Below, one piece after another: positions 1 through 8,007 of a stretch of DNA of 64,000 nt. The DNA lies in the NCBI GenBank assembly GCA_965221765.1, contig OZ244911.1, positions 2,480,001 through 2,544,000 of the forward strand. The letters are read 5' to 3'. Source of the DNA: Bin25 sp965221765. Its GTDB lineage: Bacteria > Bacteroidota > Bacteroidia > Flavobacteriales > Flavobacteriaceae. Below the pieces are notes generated by a model. That model searched no databases. It was given only the letters and a program-made list of their open reading frames with translations, and was not told where the DNA came from. The translations under genes and the position numbers were made by a program. Each line of letters opens with the position of its first letter. Position 1 is the first letter of the stretch.

Positions 1-214
1 TCTTTTTGAATGACTGCTTTATTACTATGGAAATGCATATTATCATTGATGTGAGTAAAATAAACGATATCACTAATACTGATCTAACAATTTGTATGCC
101 TTAATTATTGTTTATGAATTAATCCCCTAAATTCAATAAGAAACCGGTCATCATAGAAAACAATTAGAAAAAAGGGCGTTATTCTGGGTTTTCGTTATGG
201 TAGATATTTACAAC

Positions 215-436
215 CTAGTTAATGGTTTTATTCAATGACAGAAAGTGGTTTTGTACTTCCTCAAAGTTGTCTATTAAATCATCTTGGATTGATAGTATAA
301 AGTTTTTCCGTTCTCTTAATTCGTCTAATTGTTTGTATAATTGTATAATGGTTTTTGTAAACAGCATCGCCTTCTCACAAAATTCGTGGTGTTCATCATC
401 TGACTGATAAATTAAGTCGGTAAAGTCTAGTTGCAT
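215..436 (-). CDS. small hypothetical protein, 73 aa
   Basis: I do not recognise this family. The protein is short and hydrophilic, starts with ATG and is rich in Asp/Glu/Gln/Lys, with a helical, coiled-coil-like stretch in the middle (residues 25-60). It is the last of four short same-strand open frames (1113 down to 215) that run in the style of a phage or prophage operon. No signal peptide or membrane segment is visible. It could be a phage accessory protein; the function is unknown. Confidence 0.45.
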   Translation of the reverse strand: MQLDFTDLIYQSDDEHHEFCEKAMLFTKTIIQLYKQLDELRERKNFILSIQDDLIDNFEEVQNHFLSLNKTIN

Positions 437-502
437 TTGTTGGGTTGTATGTTATTTCCATCTACTAGATGTTCAGTTAATCCCTCTTTGTTTTTGCTTA
501 TA

Positions 503-748
503 TTAGGTAGTTATCACTTCATCCACTATTTTATTAATTCCCTCCATCGTATCTAATCCTAGTTGCTCTAAATGTTGTTGTTGATTCCTAAACAATTCCT
601 GTAGGGCTTCAGTTATTATTTCTGGTATGGGATACTTCAATACCATATTGATGTGGGGATTATAGATTTTATAGTATTCTATGGGTATTTCGTATTTAGG
701 TTTTAAGTCTTTCGTATCCCATAAGACTTTAATCGGGGGATATTTCAT
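503..748 (-). CDS. small hypothetical protein, 81 aa, phage-like context
   Basis: Unrecognised protein. Its ATG overlaps the stop of the upstream holin-associated-like pseudogene by one base (TAATG), which suggests translational coupling in an operon. It has a Tyr/Pro-rich N-terminal half (many Lys-Tyr-Pro combinations) followed by an amphipathic helical C-terminal half rich in Gln, Leu and Glu. No transmembrane segment is visible. The very short, tightly packed neighbours suggest the late region of a prophage or phage-derived particle, but this is inference from layout only. Confidence 0.45.
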   Translation of the reverse strand: MKYPPIKVLWDTKDLKPKYEIPIEYYKIYNPHINMVLKYPIPEIITEALQELFRNQQQHLEQLGLDTMEGINKIVDEVITT

Positions 749-979
749 TACTTAAACCAATTAAATAATTTATCAACTACCCCCCCTGTTATAAGGATAG
801 CTCCAATTCTTGTGACCCATCGGATATTTGTTTTATTATTTTCTATTCATTTATCCATTCCTTTTACCTCTTTTTCTATGTTTTCTAACCTCTTTAATAC
901 TTACTTCACCATCTAATTTATCGGTATTCTTATTGACAGCTTCTAACAGCTCTCTATTGGTTACTTTTTGTTGGTTCAT
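748..979 (-). pseudogene. XhlA-like phage holin-associated protein, frameshifted
   Basis: Starting at ATG 979-977 the frame reads a short helical N-terminus (MNQQKVTNRELLEAV...) with the KLDGEV pattern common in phage hemolysin XhlA-type proteins. After about 28 residues the frame must change: a second frame continues with RLENIEKEVKGMDK, one in-frame TGA, then a charged segment and a short hydrophobic C-terminal helix ending in NWFK before a TAA that overlaps the next ATG. A short coiled coil plus one C-terminal membrane helix is the expected XhlA layout. At least one frameshift and one stop make it a likely pseudogene. The family assignment is a pattern judgement. Confidence 0.4.
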
Positions 980-1002
980 TGGTCTTATTAATTAATTAGT
1001 AT

Positions 1003-1113
1003 TTATACTTTAATATTTACGGCTTCTCTCCATAATTCAGTCACGCTATCGGGTACAGATTCCTTAGATAAAAAACTATTCAATGATTGCATTAGTTGGT
1101 AATAATCTCTCAT
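1003..1113 (-). CDS. possible 36-aa small ORF
   Basis: Short ATG-initiated frame (MRDYYQLMQSLNSF...) ending in TAA at 1005-1003, 23 bases before the start of the holin-associated-like pseudogene. It is amphipathic, with no recognised domain. It is listed because it lies on the same strand and in line with the three downstream short genes; it may be a phage-type mini-gene or chance. Confidence 0.25.
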   Translation of the reverse strand: MRDYYQLMQSLNSFLSKESVPDSVTELWREAVNIKV

Positions 1114-1299
1114 GTTGGGCTTCCCTTTTATTAAATAGATATGGCTTATTTCTTAAATTATTTGTAGCATAGTGCTTAATAGATTTTTAATACCTGCGAT
1201 GCTTAATTGCTTTCCATAATGGTAATGTTGACCTTTGGCTAAATTACTGAGTATTCATAATAATAAATCCTATCATTTCAGAATGAAATCTAACAATTA

Positions 1300-2610
1300 T
1301 GGAGACCTTTGAATAATGCAAATTTCAAAAAATGGGGTCTTACCAAGAAACTTTTTTTTAAATTCATCGGACTGGTCCACTGCATTGAACTTCTATCACC
1401 ACTAAAAAGTTGTGATTTGACCTTAATTTTAACTTATTTGGCTCGTTATTATGCCATTTTTGATCCAAACAAGCAGCTTTTAGGGCTTCTTTTTTCCTTG
1501 ATGCCCTTTTTAAAACTAGCATTAAAGCCATCATATCTAGTGATTTTTTTAAATTTTAAGCGATGAACTCCAACATAGGTTGGTGATAGACTTTCTCCAA
1601 TCCCTTGAATCGGGTTACTTGACCATAAAACCAACAAGCCAGTCTCCTAAATCTGTTCGACTAGCCAACATTCTTTGCTGATGGGGTTATTTCGTCCTTT
1701 CTACTGTTTGGTCCAGGGCTTATGGCATTAACCTTTTTCTATCACCCAAGAAATACTCCCCATGGCCTCTAAGATCGGATCCTTCGTTTCTGATGGATCG
1801 CCTTTATCGACCAAAAATCGTTTTCGTTCGGCAACCGAAAGACCTTCCATCCAAGGCGGTAATCCCTGACGATCTGCTGATGGGCGGATACCGTGTGTAC
1901 CTTCGTAACATCAAGTCTTCTTTGGTAGTGATCATGTGCCATTGATAAGCATCGTACGTCTTTTTCCTCTTGTTCAACCAATGGGCTTGATGGTCGGCAT
2001 GGAAACTCGCTTCCTCTTGTTGCTCATGATCGCTCTCTTCTACTCGTAGTTCTAGCTTTTCACAGCGGCTTTTGGGTGAAAAAGAACTCGCAGTGATACG
2101 CACATCCACCACGACCGTGCCTTGAATGATGTTGTTTTTCAGTCCATGGCCGATGAACCTCATTCATGAGCGTTGATATCACTTTTTGGCCGTTAACTCG
2201 GAACGAAACCGAGATAATGTGCTATGATCGGGAGCCGCATCTGCCATGTCTAAATCACCAAAAACCATAAAACAAATGTGATCCTTCATGAATGCTTTGG
2301 TTCGAACCTCCGAGAGGTTCAACTATACCGAAATCAATGGCATTTTCAACTAGATCATGGCATAATCGGCTTTTTGGCCTCGTTGTTTTTTACTTCATTG
2401 CTCATGTTCAACTAGTAAAGATTCGATAAGGGGGCCATCGATGATTTTATAGAATTGATTAAACAACGGCTGGTGGTTGTTTGGCTTCGCCCTTGATAGA
2501 GATTAAAAAAACGCATGGGCTCGATTGAATAGGCTTGGAATGGTTCCGATGGCATACCATAGTCCAAAAACAAATGGTCAAATAAAAGGATAGGAATTTT
2601 GGACCACATT
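1300..2610 (-). pseudogene. degenerate IS5-type transposase
   Basis: Several minus-strand frames together give a decayed IS5-group DDE transposase. The N-terminal part lies at about 2412-2609. A middle piece carries the DUF772-type hallmark PDHSTLSRFRSEL (around 2190-2250), preceded by a stretch ending FGDLDMADAA. The catalytic-domain region at 1804-2163 shows the conserved order GTVVVDVRITASSF, then a charged insert, then AHWLNKRKKTYDAYQWHM, where functional relatives have the GTIVDAT/W..K....GYK blocks. The frames are interrupted by multiple stops and frameshifts, and the C-terminal part (about 1300-1640) is only vaguely recognisable. Terminal inverted repeats were not identified. It is certainly non-functional as read. 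Confidence 0.7.
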
Positions 2611-2750
2611 CTTTATCTCAGCAGAAAAACGAAATTCTAGTGAAAAGGGCTCCCCGTTTTATTTTTCAGAAAATTTTAAACCGTTCCTTTAGCATACCGT
2701 TAATAATTCACTTTTATCATATCGATAAATCATTAGATGAACGTGGTATA

Positions 2751-3830
2751 CTAACCATATTCTTCAATAAGAAAGGAACGGAGGGAAGGGATCGGAACTG
2801 AATATCTTCCGTTTTGATCGACGTGAAGGATTCCTTTGGAAAGGATGATTTCGTACAATTTTTCAGATGCTATTTCGGAAAGATATTTTGAAAAACAATC
2901 GATTACATTTCTTTTAACAAACCAATCTGGCAGTTGATTCAGTGCCCATGCGATGAGTTCTCTGTGTTCATAATCGATACCATCACATCGTTGTTGGTAA
3001 TAGGTATGTTTTAAATCATTACCATATTTTAAAACTTGTTTTAATCGTTGATTGGTTAATGTTTCACCGATTTCTAAAAATTCACAAAGAGCGTTACAAT
3101 AGGATTGAATATGACTTGGCCATTGATCAGTTTGTTTGATAATTTCTTGTATCCAAGTGGTGGTATCACTCGGTGTTTTGATTTCTTTGGTGAGCCAGTC
3201 ATGAATAATCGATTGCTCGGCATCGGGTTCTAATCGTTGCAAATAACGAACACAACCCGTATTAAACCGAGAAATACCAAATGTTCGAAGTATTTCTTTG
3301 GTCATGCTCAATCCGCCTAATAAAAGAATAAAACCATGTTTTGATTCTACATTATGATAGGTATTGAAAAAATCAGAAATACGTTCTCTTTTTTCATCGG
3401 ATAAAAACCCACCTAATGTTTGAGCTTCATCTAAATATAATACCGTGGGCTTGGATTGAATCATCGCTTCATTCAAGTAATCTGTCTCTTTTGATGTTTG
3501 AGATTCTAGAGCCACTTTGAACAATTTGAGATCGATGCCATAGGTGGTTTGAATGTCTTGAGCATTTTTATTTTGAGTGATTCGTCGAAATAATTCTTGT
3601 GCATCATATAACGAACGGTTGGTCAACCGAATGACATGCCAATGATTGTTTTGAGCTATTTTTCGATATTCATGAATCAAGGCAGATTTTCCGACCCCTG
3701 GTGGACCTTGAAGGAGAACACTACTACCGATGCCCCGATGAACGGTTTGAAGCATGAGATGTTGAAAATCATTAATTTCTTGATGTCGACCATGAAAATA
3801 TTTGGCTGGACCTCGTTCAATATCCATCAT
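2751..3830 (-). CDS. AAA-family ATPase (P-loop NTPase), accessory
   Basis: A protein of about 359 aa. I prefer the ATG at 3830 over the TTG at 3857, because the sequence typical of such ATPases (ERG...YFHGR..E) starts right after it. Walker A GPPGVGKSAL and Walker B VLYLDEAQTL are both clear, and a probable sensor-1 region (LLLGGLS) follows. The architecture resembles ORC/AAA_16-like ATPases: an N-terminal alpha/beta ATPase domain and a C-terminal half that looks helical, possibly winged-helix. No signal or membrane segment. It sits between a dead IS5 element and a tRNA/tmRNA-like 3' end, next to a phase-variable restriction-modification gene, so a role in a mobile element or in defence is possible but not shown. 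Specific function unknown. Confidence 0.7.
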   Translation of the reverse strand: MMDIERGPAKYFHGRHQEINDFQHLMLQTVHRGIGSSVLLQGPPGVGKSALIHEYRKIAQNNHWHVIRLTNRSLYDAQELFRRITQNKNAQDIQTTYGIDLKLFKVALESQTSKETDYLNEAMIQSKPTVLYLDEAQTLGGFLSDEKRERISDFFNTYHNVESKHGFILLLGGLSMTKEILRTFGISRFNTGCVRYLQRLEPDAEQSIIHDWLTKEIKTPSDTTTWIQEIIKQTDQWPSHIQSYCNALCEFLEIGETLTNQRLKQVLKYGNDLKHTYYQQRCDGIDYEHRELIAWALNQLPDWFVKRNVIDCFSKYLSEIASEKLYEIILSKGILHVDQNGRYSVPIPSLRSFLIEEYG

Positions 3831-3933
3831 ATTAGAAATATAATTGATGTTCTTCAAAGATACAATAAAAAACCCCCCGAATGACAGAGACCTGATGACC
3901 TTCGTATCTGGGTTTGACGGGATCGTATAAAAA

Positions 3934-3978
3934 TTGTGGCGTTGGTGGGAATCGAACCCATATCCAAACTAGGGATAT
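3934..3978 (-). other. tRNA/tmRNA 3'-end-like fragment (possible attachment site)
   Basis: On the minus strand this stretch reads TTTGGATATGGGTTCGATTC followed by CCACCAACGCCACAA, that is, a T-arm (loop TTCGATT, stem GGG/CCC plus a T-A pair) followed by the 3' acceptor strand and a near-CCA tail (CAA). No matching 5' acceptor strand (GGCGTTG) occurs within a tRNA length, and a full tmRNA would overlap the methylase gene. I therefore read it as a partial 3' end. Such fragments are typical of att sites left by integrative elements that use tRNA or tmRNA genes. A hairpin of ATATCC/GGATAT lies directly before it. Confidence 0.4.
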
Positions 3979-4038
3979 CAGAATACCATCGGTTTCAAAC
4001 AAACCAGATCTTATTCTTAGTACAAAGGTCTCTTAAAG

Positions 4039-5253
4039 TTAATGGTGTGTGTTTTTTCCAAAATCAATCAATGCGGTGTAATTGGGTAATATTTTTTTTA
4101 ACAGTGGATTCAAGCCACTAAAATCATCAATAGCATCCAATTGTTCTAATCGATCGATTTCATGAGCAATTTGGATATGCAACTGATTGAGCGAATCAAA
4201 CAGTGGAACAGGAATAGATTTTAATGGACTCTTGTGATAATGCATTCGAGAGGTCTTCGTTTGACGCCAAGCCGGTTGCATGATGGGGGCATTGAGTACC
4301 CCTACTAGATATTGAGCTTCTTCATCTGATTGGCATAAGATATAGTACAATTTAGAATTGGCCACTACATTGGCAGGAATGCGAATGGCTCGAAGAGTAT
4401 TGCCTGAAGAATTATAGACCACTTTTCTTCTTGTAGCGTCATCGCCACACCTACTTAATTCATCTTCTAAATCTTTTTTAAACCCATAATTAAGTTCTAA
4501 AATTGGTTTAGATCTTTTTTCATCTCTTTTGTCTTGATATTGTTCATTACACTTATTCCAATATTCATGAAGATGCGGATATAATCTTTTTCTTTCCAAA
4601 TTTTGATTCTTCAACACATCGACTCCATCCACTCCTAACATTAATTTTTGGTTCTTATCTAATGGTGCAATCAGCCACATTTCTGGTTCATAATTTAATC
4701 TTTTCAAATATTTGCTATCGATTAGTGGTAATAAACATTCTGATTCAATCGTTCCATCAAATCCACAATGTTTCCAAATACCTCTTGTACTTTTTTGTGT
4801 AAAAATCTTCGATAAACCATCTGCTTTATCGATTCGTTTTAAAACTTGGTAATAACAGAATGGACCGAAAAACACTCCTCTTTTTACCATTTTGAAATAT
4901 GCAGAACGAATAAATCTAATTGACTGTATTTCTTTAATAATTGGATTTCCCCAATAATTTCCACTATAATGAAATACTTTATGAGCTAGGGATTCAACCT
5001 TTTCATCGGTAGTTTCTCCCAAAACAACACTACATCCATTGGGGGCATGTGCAAAAATTGGAGGATCAACATCGGATAAATCCCACATTTCACGGTGTTG
5101 TACTTTTACATGCCTCCAATGACCCTCACGCCACCGTTGCCAGGCTTGACCAATGATAGGCGATTGGGGTAAAACCCATCCGTACCCCCCCCCCTTTTTT
5201 AGGGAGATATAGTCTGATGGTTCGTGCACTAAATGCACACGCCAAATCAACAT
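4039..5253 (-). CDS. C-terminal part (target recognition) of split type IIG-like restriction-modification protein
   Basis: This frame continues the protein encoded at 5126-6985. The two frames overlap, and the natural junction is the G10 tract (plus-strand C10, 5185-5194), where the upstream frame runs ...LYLPKKGGG and this frame continues YGWVLPQSPIIGQAW. Upstream of the tract this frame has no independent meaning (it is a shadow of the upstream frame), so its ATG at 5253 is probably not a real start. The roughly 385 residues after the tract look like the target-recognition/C-terminal domain of Eco57I/MmeI-like fused enzymes, with repeated aromatic/Pro motifs such as GVFFGPFCYYQVL and YLVGVLNAPIMQPAW. 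With one G fewer (or two more) the two frames fuse into a protein of about 981 aa. A 3' tRNA-like fragment lies 60 bp downstream. Confidence 0.8.
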   Translation of the reverse strand: MLIWRVHLVHEPSDYISLKKGGGYGWVLPQSPIIGQAWQRWREGHWRHVKVQHREMWDLSDVDPPIFAHAPNGCSVVLGETTDEKVESLAHKVFHYSGNYWGNPIIKEIQSIRFIRSAYFKMVKRGVFFGPFCYYQVLKRIDKADGLSKIFTQKSTRGIWKHCGFDGTIESECLLPLIDSKYLKRLNYEPEMWLIAPLDKNQKLMLGVDGVDVLKNQNLERKRLYPHLHEYWNKCNEQYQDKRDEKRSKPILELNYGFKKDLEDELSRCGDDATRRKVVYNSSGNTLRAIRIPANVVANSKLYYILCQSDEEAQYLVGVLNAPIMQPAWRQTKTSRMHYHKSPLKSIPVPLFDSLNQLHIQIAHEIDRLEQLDAIDDFSGLNPLLKKILPNYTALIDFGKNTHH

Positions 5254-6985
5254 TGGCCAAATAACCTCTTGTTTTAGAATATACCCCTTCTTCTTTGGCT
5301 ATTTGTTTATAAAGCGCCTTTCTTATGGACTCTTGGGCATTATTTTGAACTAACCATGGGGGATTACCAACCATTCGTCCAACACCATTTTTAAATAATT
5401 TATTGAGATAAATATTATTGAGTATTAGCCACTCCCAAACATGATTTCCTTCCTTTTTGACCACTTCTTTTAAATCCTTATACAGATCGATGGCTTGGTT
5501 TTTAATTGACGCCTCCAAATCACTAAAGTATACAGCATTAGAATCAACTGCAATAGCTTGATTGATTCTTGACACTACTTCAGTAAATCTTGGATGATTA
5601 TATAAAGATTCTGAGATGTTTATGGTGGATTTTGGGGTTTCAATAACGATAAATAAACCTTGCTCTTTTTCACGTTCGTTTAACGAGCTTCCTAGACAAA
5701 TACGGTATTCATTAGGATTTAATGAATCCGTTAATACGGCCCGTAGTGTTGCTTTACTCATTTCAACCGCGATGGGGTGCACATCGATTCCATGAACCAA
5801 ACGAGCGATGATTTTTGAGGCATCAGCTAATTTGTCTCTATGTTTTTTTCTAATGCGATCTTTAATATGTAGTGCCGATTGCAATAAAAAGGTCCCGGAA
5901 CCGCAGGACGGGTCTAAGACTCCTAAATAATGATCAATTTTTTGGGGGGGGGTAAATTTCCCAGATATCAATTGGTATGCCCTTTCAATCGATTCGTCAA
6001 GCCATTGATCATCCAAGACTTGTTCAATCACCTCTTTTGCCAAATAATCAGGGGTATAAAATTCGCCAAACTCTTTTCTTTGATCTTCTGGAGTCAATGC
6101 ATGATACAAGTATTTTAAAACATCTTGTGAATAAAAGTTCCATTGATATTTTTGGATTTCAGAAGCCAATTCAAGCATGATTTTCTTTGTTTTTCTATTT
6201 TCTAATAACCAGGCATGAAATCCATTATCGATGGTTCTTAAGAGTTTTTCTTTTGAAATTGTAGGGTTATCTAAATGATTGATAATCATTCGAGACGCAG
6301 AAACTATAAATGAGTGTCTCCAAAAAATATCCGCTTCGAGACTGCCTGGAACATCTGGCACGACACCGGCTCCTTTCAGAACAATCCGCCAAACACCCAA
6401 CTTAGTAGCATATTCTACTTTACTTTCTAATTTTTCTGCTTTGACAGTATTTGTAATCTTTTTAAAAATAGGCTTGAAATGTTTTTCAAGCAGATTTGTT
6501 TTTGAAGGAATTCTGATTTTTTCAATCCCTTGCCATCGATTATAAATACGGTTTTGTATGTAATGATGGATTAATTCAGGATCATTAAATTCTTCAGACA
6601 TTGATACTTCTCGCAATTCTCTATTGTCTCGATCATAATCCCAACAAGTCCATTGACGTCCATCAGTTAAAATACCTCTCCAAACAATACAACTGCCTTT
6701 ATTCCATAAACCATTGTCATAAATTGGCACCACGCCGTTTAAATACTTCAATAACTGATCTTTATCTTCATCAACATTAATATAACCTCTTCTTTTGGTT
6801 TCAATAATGATCTTGTTTGAAAATGAGATAATATCACAAGGGCCATTGGTTGTTTGGTATTCTTTTTCCCAATCATCATTATCATCAATCAAAGACAACA
6901 CACTACTGATATCACTTTTGACATTGTCTTCGGCTTCATTAAAATTGATTATTTTCTGATACAAATCATTTAATTGCTTTTCCAT
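5126..6985 (-). CDS. N-terminal nuclease plus N6-adenine methylase part of split type IIG-like restriction-modification protein
   Basis: A frame of about 619 aa starting at ATG 6985. The N-terminus carries a PD-(D/E)xK-like nuclease pattern (CDIISFSNKIIIETKRRG; Asp about residue 52, ETK about residues 62-64). A helical region then leads into an N6-adenine methylase domain with motif I LDPSCGSGTFLLQSA and motif IV VGNPPW. This order (nuclease-methylase-specificity domain) is that of type IIG enzymes, which cut and methylate in one polypeptide. The frame runs through a 9-base C tract (minus strand) just before motif I, then through a G10 tract that shifts it into a premature stop about 18 codons later. 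It starts 42 bp downstream of queG and may be read from the same transcript. Present state: truncated, specificity domain missing. Confidence 0.85.
   Translation of the reverse strand: MEKQLNDLYQKIINFNEAEDNVKSDISSVLSLIDDNDDWEKEYQTTNGPCDIISFSNKIIIETKRRGYINVDEDKDQLLKYLNGVVPIYDNGLWNKGSCIVWRGILTDGRQWTCWDYDRDNRELREVSMSEEFNDPELIHHYIQNRIYNRWQGIEKIRIPSKTNLLEKHFKPIFKKITNTVKAEKLESKVEYATKLGVWRIVLKGAGVVPDVPGSLEADIFWRHSFIVSASRMIINHLDNPTISKEKLLRTIDNGFHAWLLENRKTKKIMLELASEIQKYQWNFYSQDVLKYLYHALTPEDQRKEFGEFYTPDYLAKEVIEQVLDDQWLDESIERAYQLISGKFTPPQKIDHYLGVLDPSCGSGTFLLQSALHIKDRIRKKHRDKLADASKIIARLVHGIDVHPIAVEMSKATLRAVLTDSLNPNEYRICLGSSLNEREKEQGLFIVIETPKSTINISESLYNHPRFTEVVSRINQAIAVDSNAVYFSDLEASIKNQAIDLYKDLKEVVKKEGNHVWEWLILNNIYLNKLFKNGVGRMVGNPPWLVQNNAQESIRKALYKQIAKEEGVYSKTRGYLANVDLACAFSARTIRLYLPKKGGGVRMGFTPIAYHWSSLATVA
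5185..5194. repeat. C10/G10 homopolymer inside restriction-modification gene
   Basis: Ten consecutive C on the plus strand (G on the coding strand), preceded on the coding strand by A6. At length 10 the methylase frame shifts into a stop; at 9 or 12 it would join the downstream specificity-domain frame. This is the configuration expected of a slipped-strand translational switch. Confidence 0.9.
5944..5952. repeat. G9/C9 homopolymer inside restriction-modification gene
   Basis: Nine G on the plus strand (C9 on the coding strand), encoding part of Thr-Pro-Pro-Gln just upstream of methylase motif I. At length 9 the reading frame is intact. It is the second long G/C homopolymer in the same gene and would truncate the protein before all catalytic methylase motifs if its length changed. 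Confidence 0.85.
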
Positions 6986-7027
6986 TATTGATTCATTAAA
7001 ATTTTCTAATTGAATAGTATAGCCTCC

Positions 7028-7957
7028 TTATTTTTTGACTTTGATAAATTTGAGATTCCGTTTTAATCCTTTAAATGTGGTCCTTTGAACAGCACTATTT
7101 TCAAAGACCTTATTAAACACATCTTGAGTCATCTCTTCCCATTGACTTTCATTATAGTTTAACCACTGTCCATTAGGTTCGAATTCAGGTTCATCATGCT
7201 CTTGAGCAAATTTATTCCATGGACATACCTGTTGGCAGATATCACATCCAAAAGCCCAGTTTTCCATAGTAGATTTAAATTCTTGTGGTATTTCATCTCT
7301 TAATTCAATGGTTAAATAACTAATACATTTTGAAGCATCCATTTTATAGGGAGCATAAATGGCTTGCGTTGGACAGGTATCTATACAAGCAGTGCAGGTA
7401 CCACAGTGATCCGTAGTCGGGCCATCATATTCCAATTCTAAATCGATAATCAAATCAGCAATAAAAAAATAAGAACCCGCCCTTCGATTTAATAACAAAG
7501 TATTTTTGCCAATCCACCCCAAACCACTTTTTGCAGCCCATTGTCGTTCCATCACGGGAGCAGAATCTACAAACACCCGCCCATGGATATCGCCCACAGT
7601 TGCTTTTAAATATTCCATTAATAACCTGAATTTTTTCTTTAATACCTGATGATAATCTTTACCAAAGGCATACATGGCAACTTTAGGCGCATGGGAATCA
7701 CTTTGCTTTTTTTTGGTATAATAACTATAGGTTAAACTAACGACTGATTTAGCACCTGGCACCAATTTTCTAGGATCGAGTCGCATATCAACATTTCGTT
7801 CCATATAGCCCATTTTGCCATGATGATTCTTATTTAACCATCGTTCCAATCGAGGGGCTTCTTCCTCTAAAAAGTCAGCTTTAGAAACACCACAATTTAA
7901 GAACCCAAGCTTGAGCGCCTGGGATTTTAAACCAGCCGTTATCTGAGATTTATTCAA
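7028..7957 (-). CDS. queG: epoxyqueuosine reductase QueG
   Basis: Cobalamin- and Fe-S-dependent enzyme that reduces epoxyqueuosine to queuosine at tRNA position 34, the last step of Q modification. The 309-aa protein has two ferredoxin-like clusters: CGTCTACIDTCPTQAI and CDICQQVCPWNKF. The QueG signature around VFVDSAPVMERQWAAKSGLG is intact, as is GWIGKNTLL. The start appears to be TTG at 7957, since no ATG lies near the expected N-terminus. The gene is on the same strand as the downstream restriction-modification gene (42-bp gap). Length fits the family. Confidence 0.95.
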   Translation of the reverse strand: MNKSQITAGLKSQALKLGFLNCGVSKADFLEEEAPRLERWLNKNHHGKMGYMERNVDMRLDPRKLVPGAKSVVSLTYSYYTKKKQSDSHAPKVAMYAFGKDYHQVLKKKFRLLMEYLKATVGDIHGRVFVDSAPVMERQWAAKSGLGWIGKNTLLLNRRAGSYFFIADLIIDLELEYDGPTTDHCGTCTACIDTCPTQAIYAPYKMDASKCISYLTIELRDEIPQEFKSTMENWAFGCDICQQVCPWNKFAQEHDEPEFEPNGQWLNYNESQWEEMTQDVFNKVFENSAVQRTTFKGLKRNLKFIKVKK

Positions 7958-8007
7958 GGTAACTGTGGTACTTCAATACCTCATATTTGGATGCTATTAA
8001 TCTAGCA

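Noticed and set aside
1309..1566. 85-aa hydrophobic plus-strand ORF
   Set aside because: It lies in the antisense strand of the decayed IS5 transposase end and has no motif; probably fortuitous.
3934..4040. Complete tRNA or full tmRNA on the minus strand
   Set aside because: No 5' acceptor strand pairs with CAACGCC within tRNA distance and no anticodon arm is convincing; a full tmRNA would overlap the methylase gene. Kept only as a 3'-end fragment.
5185..5194. Pure sequencing error as the explanation of the homopolymer frameshifts
   Set aside because: It cannot be excluded without reads, but the existence of 9-10 base G/C runs at these exact functional places in an AT-rich genome is itself non-random, so the phase-variation reading is kept as the preferred inference.
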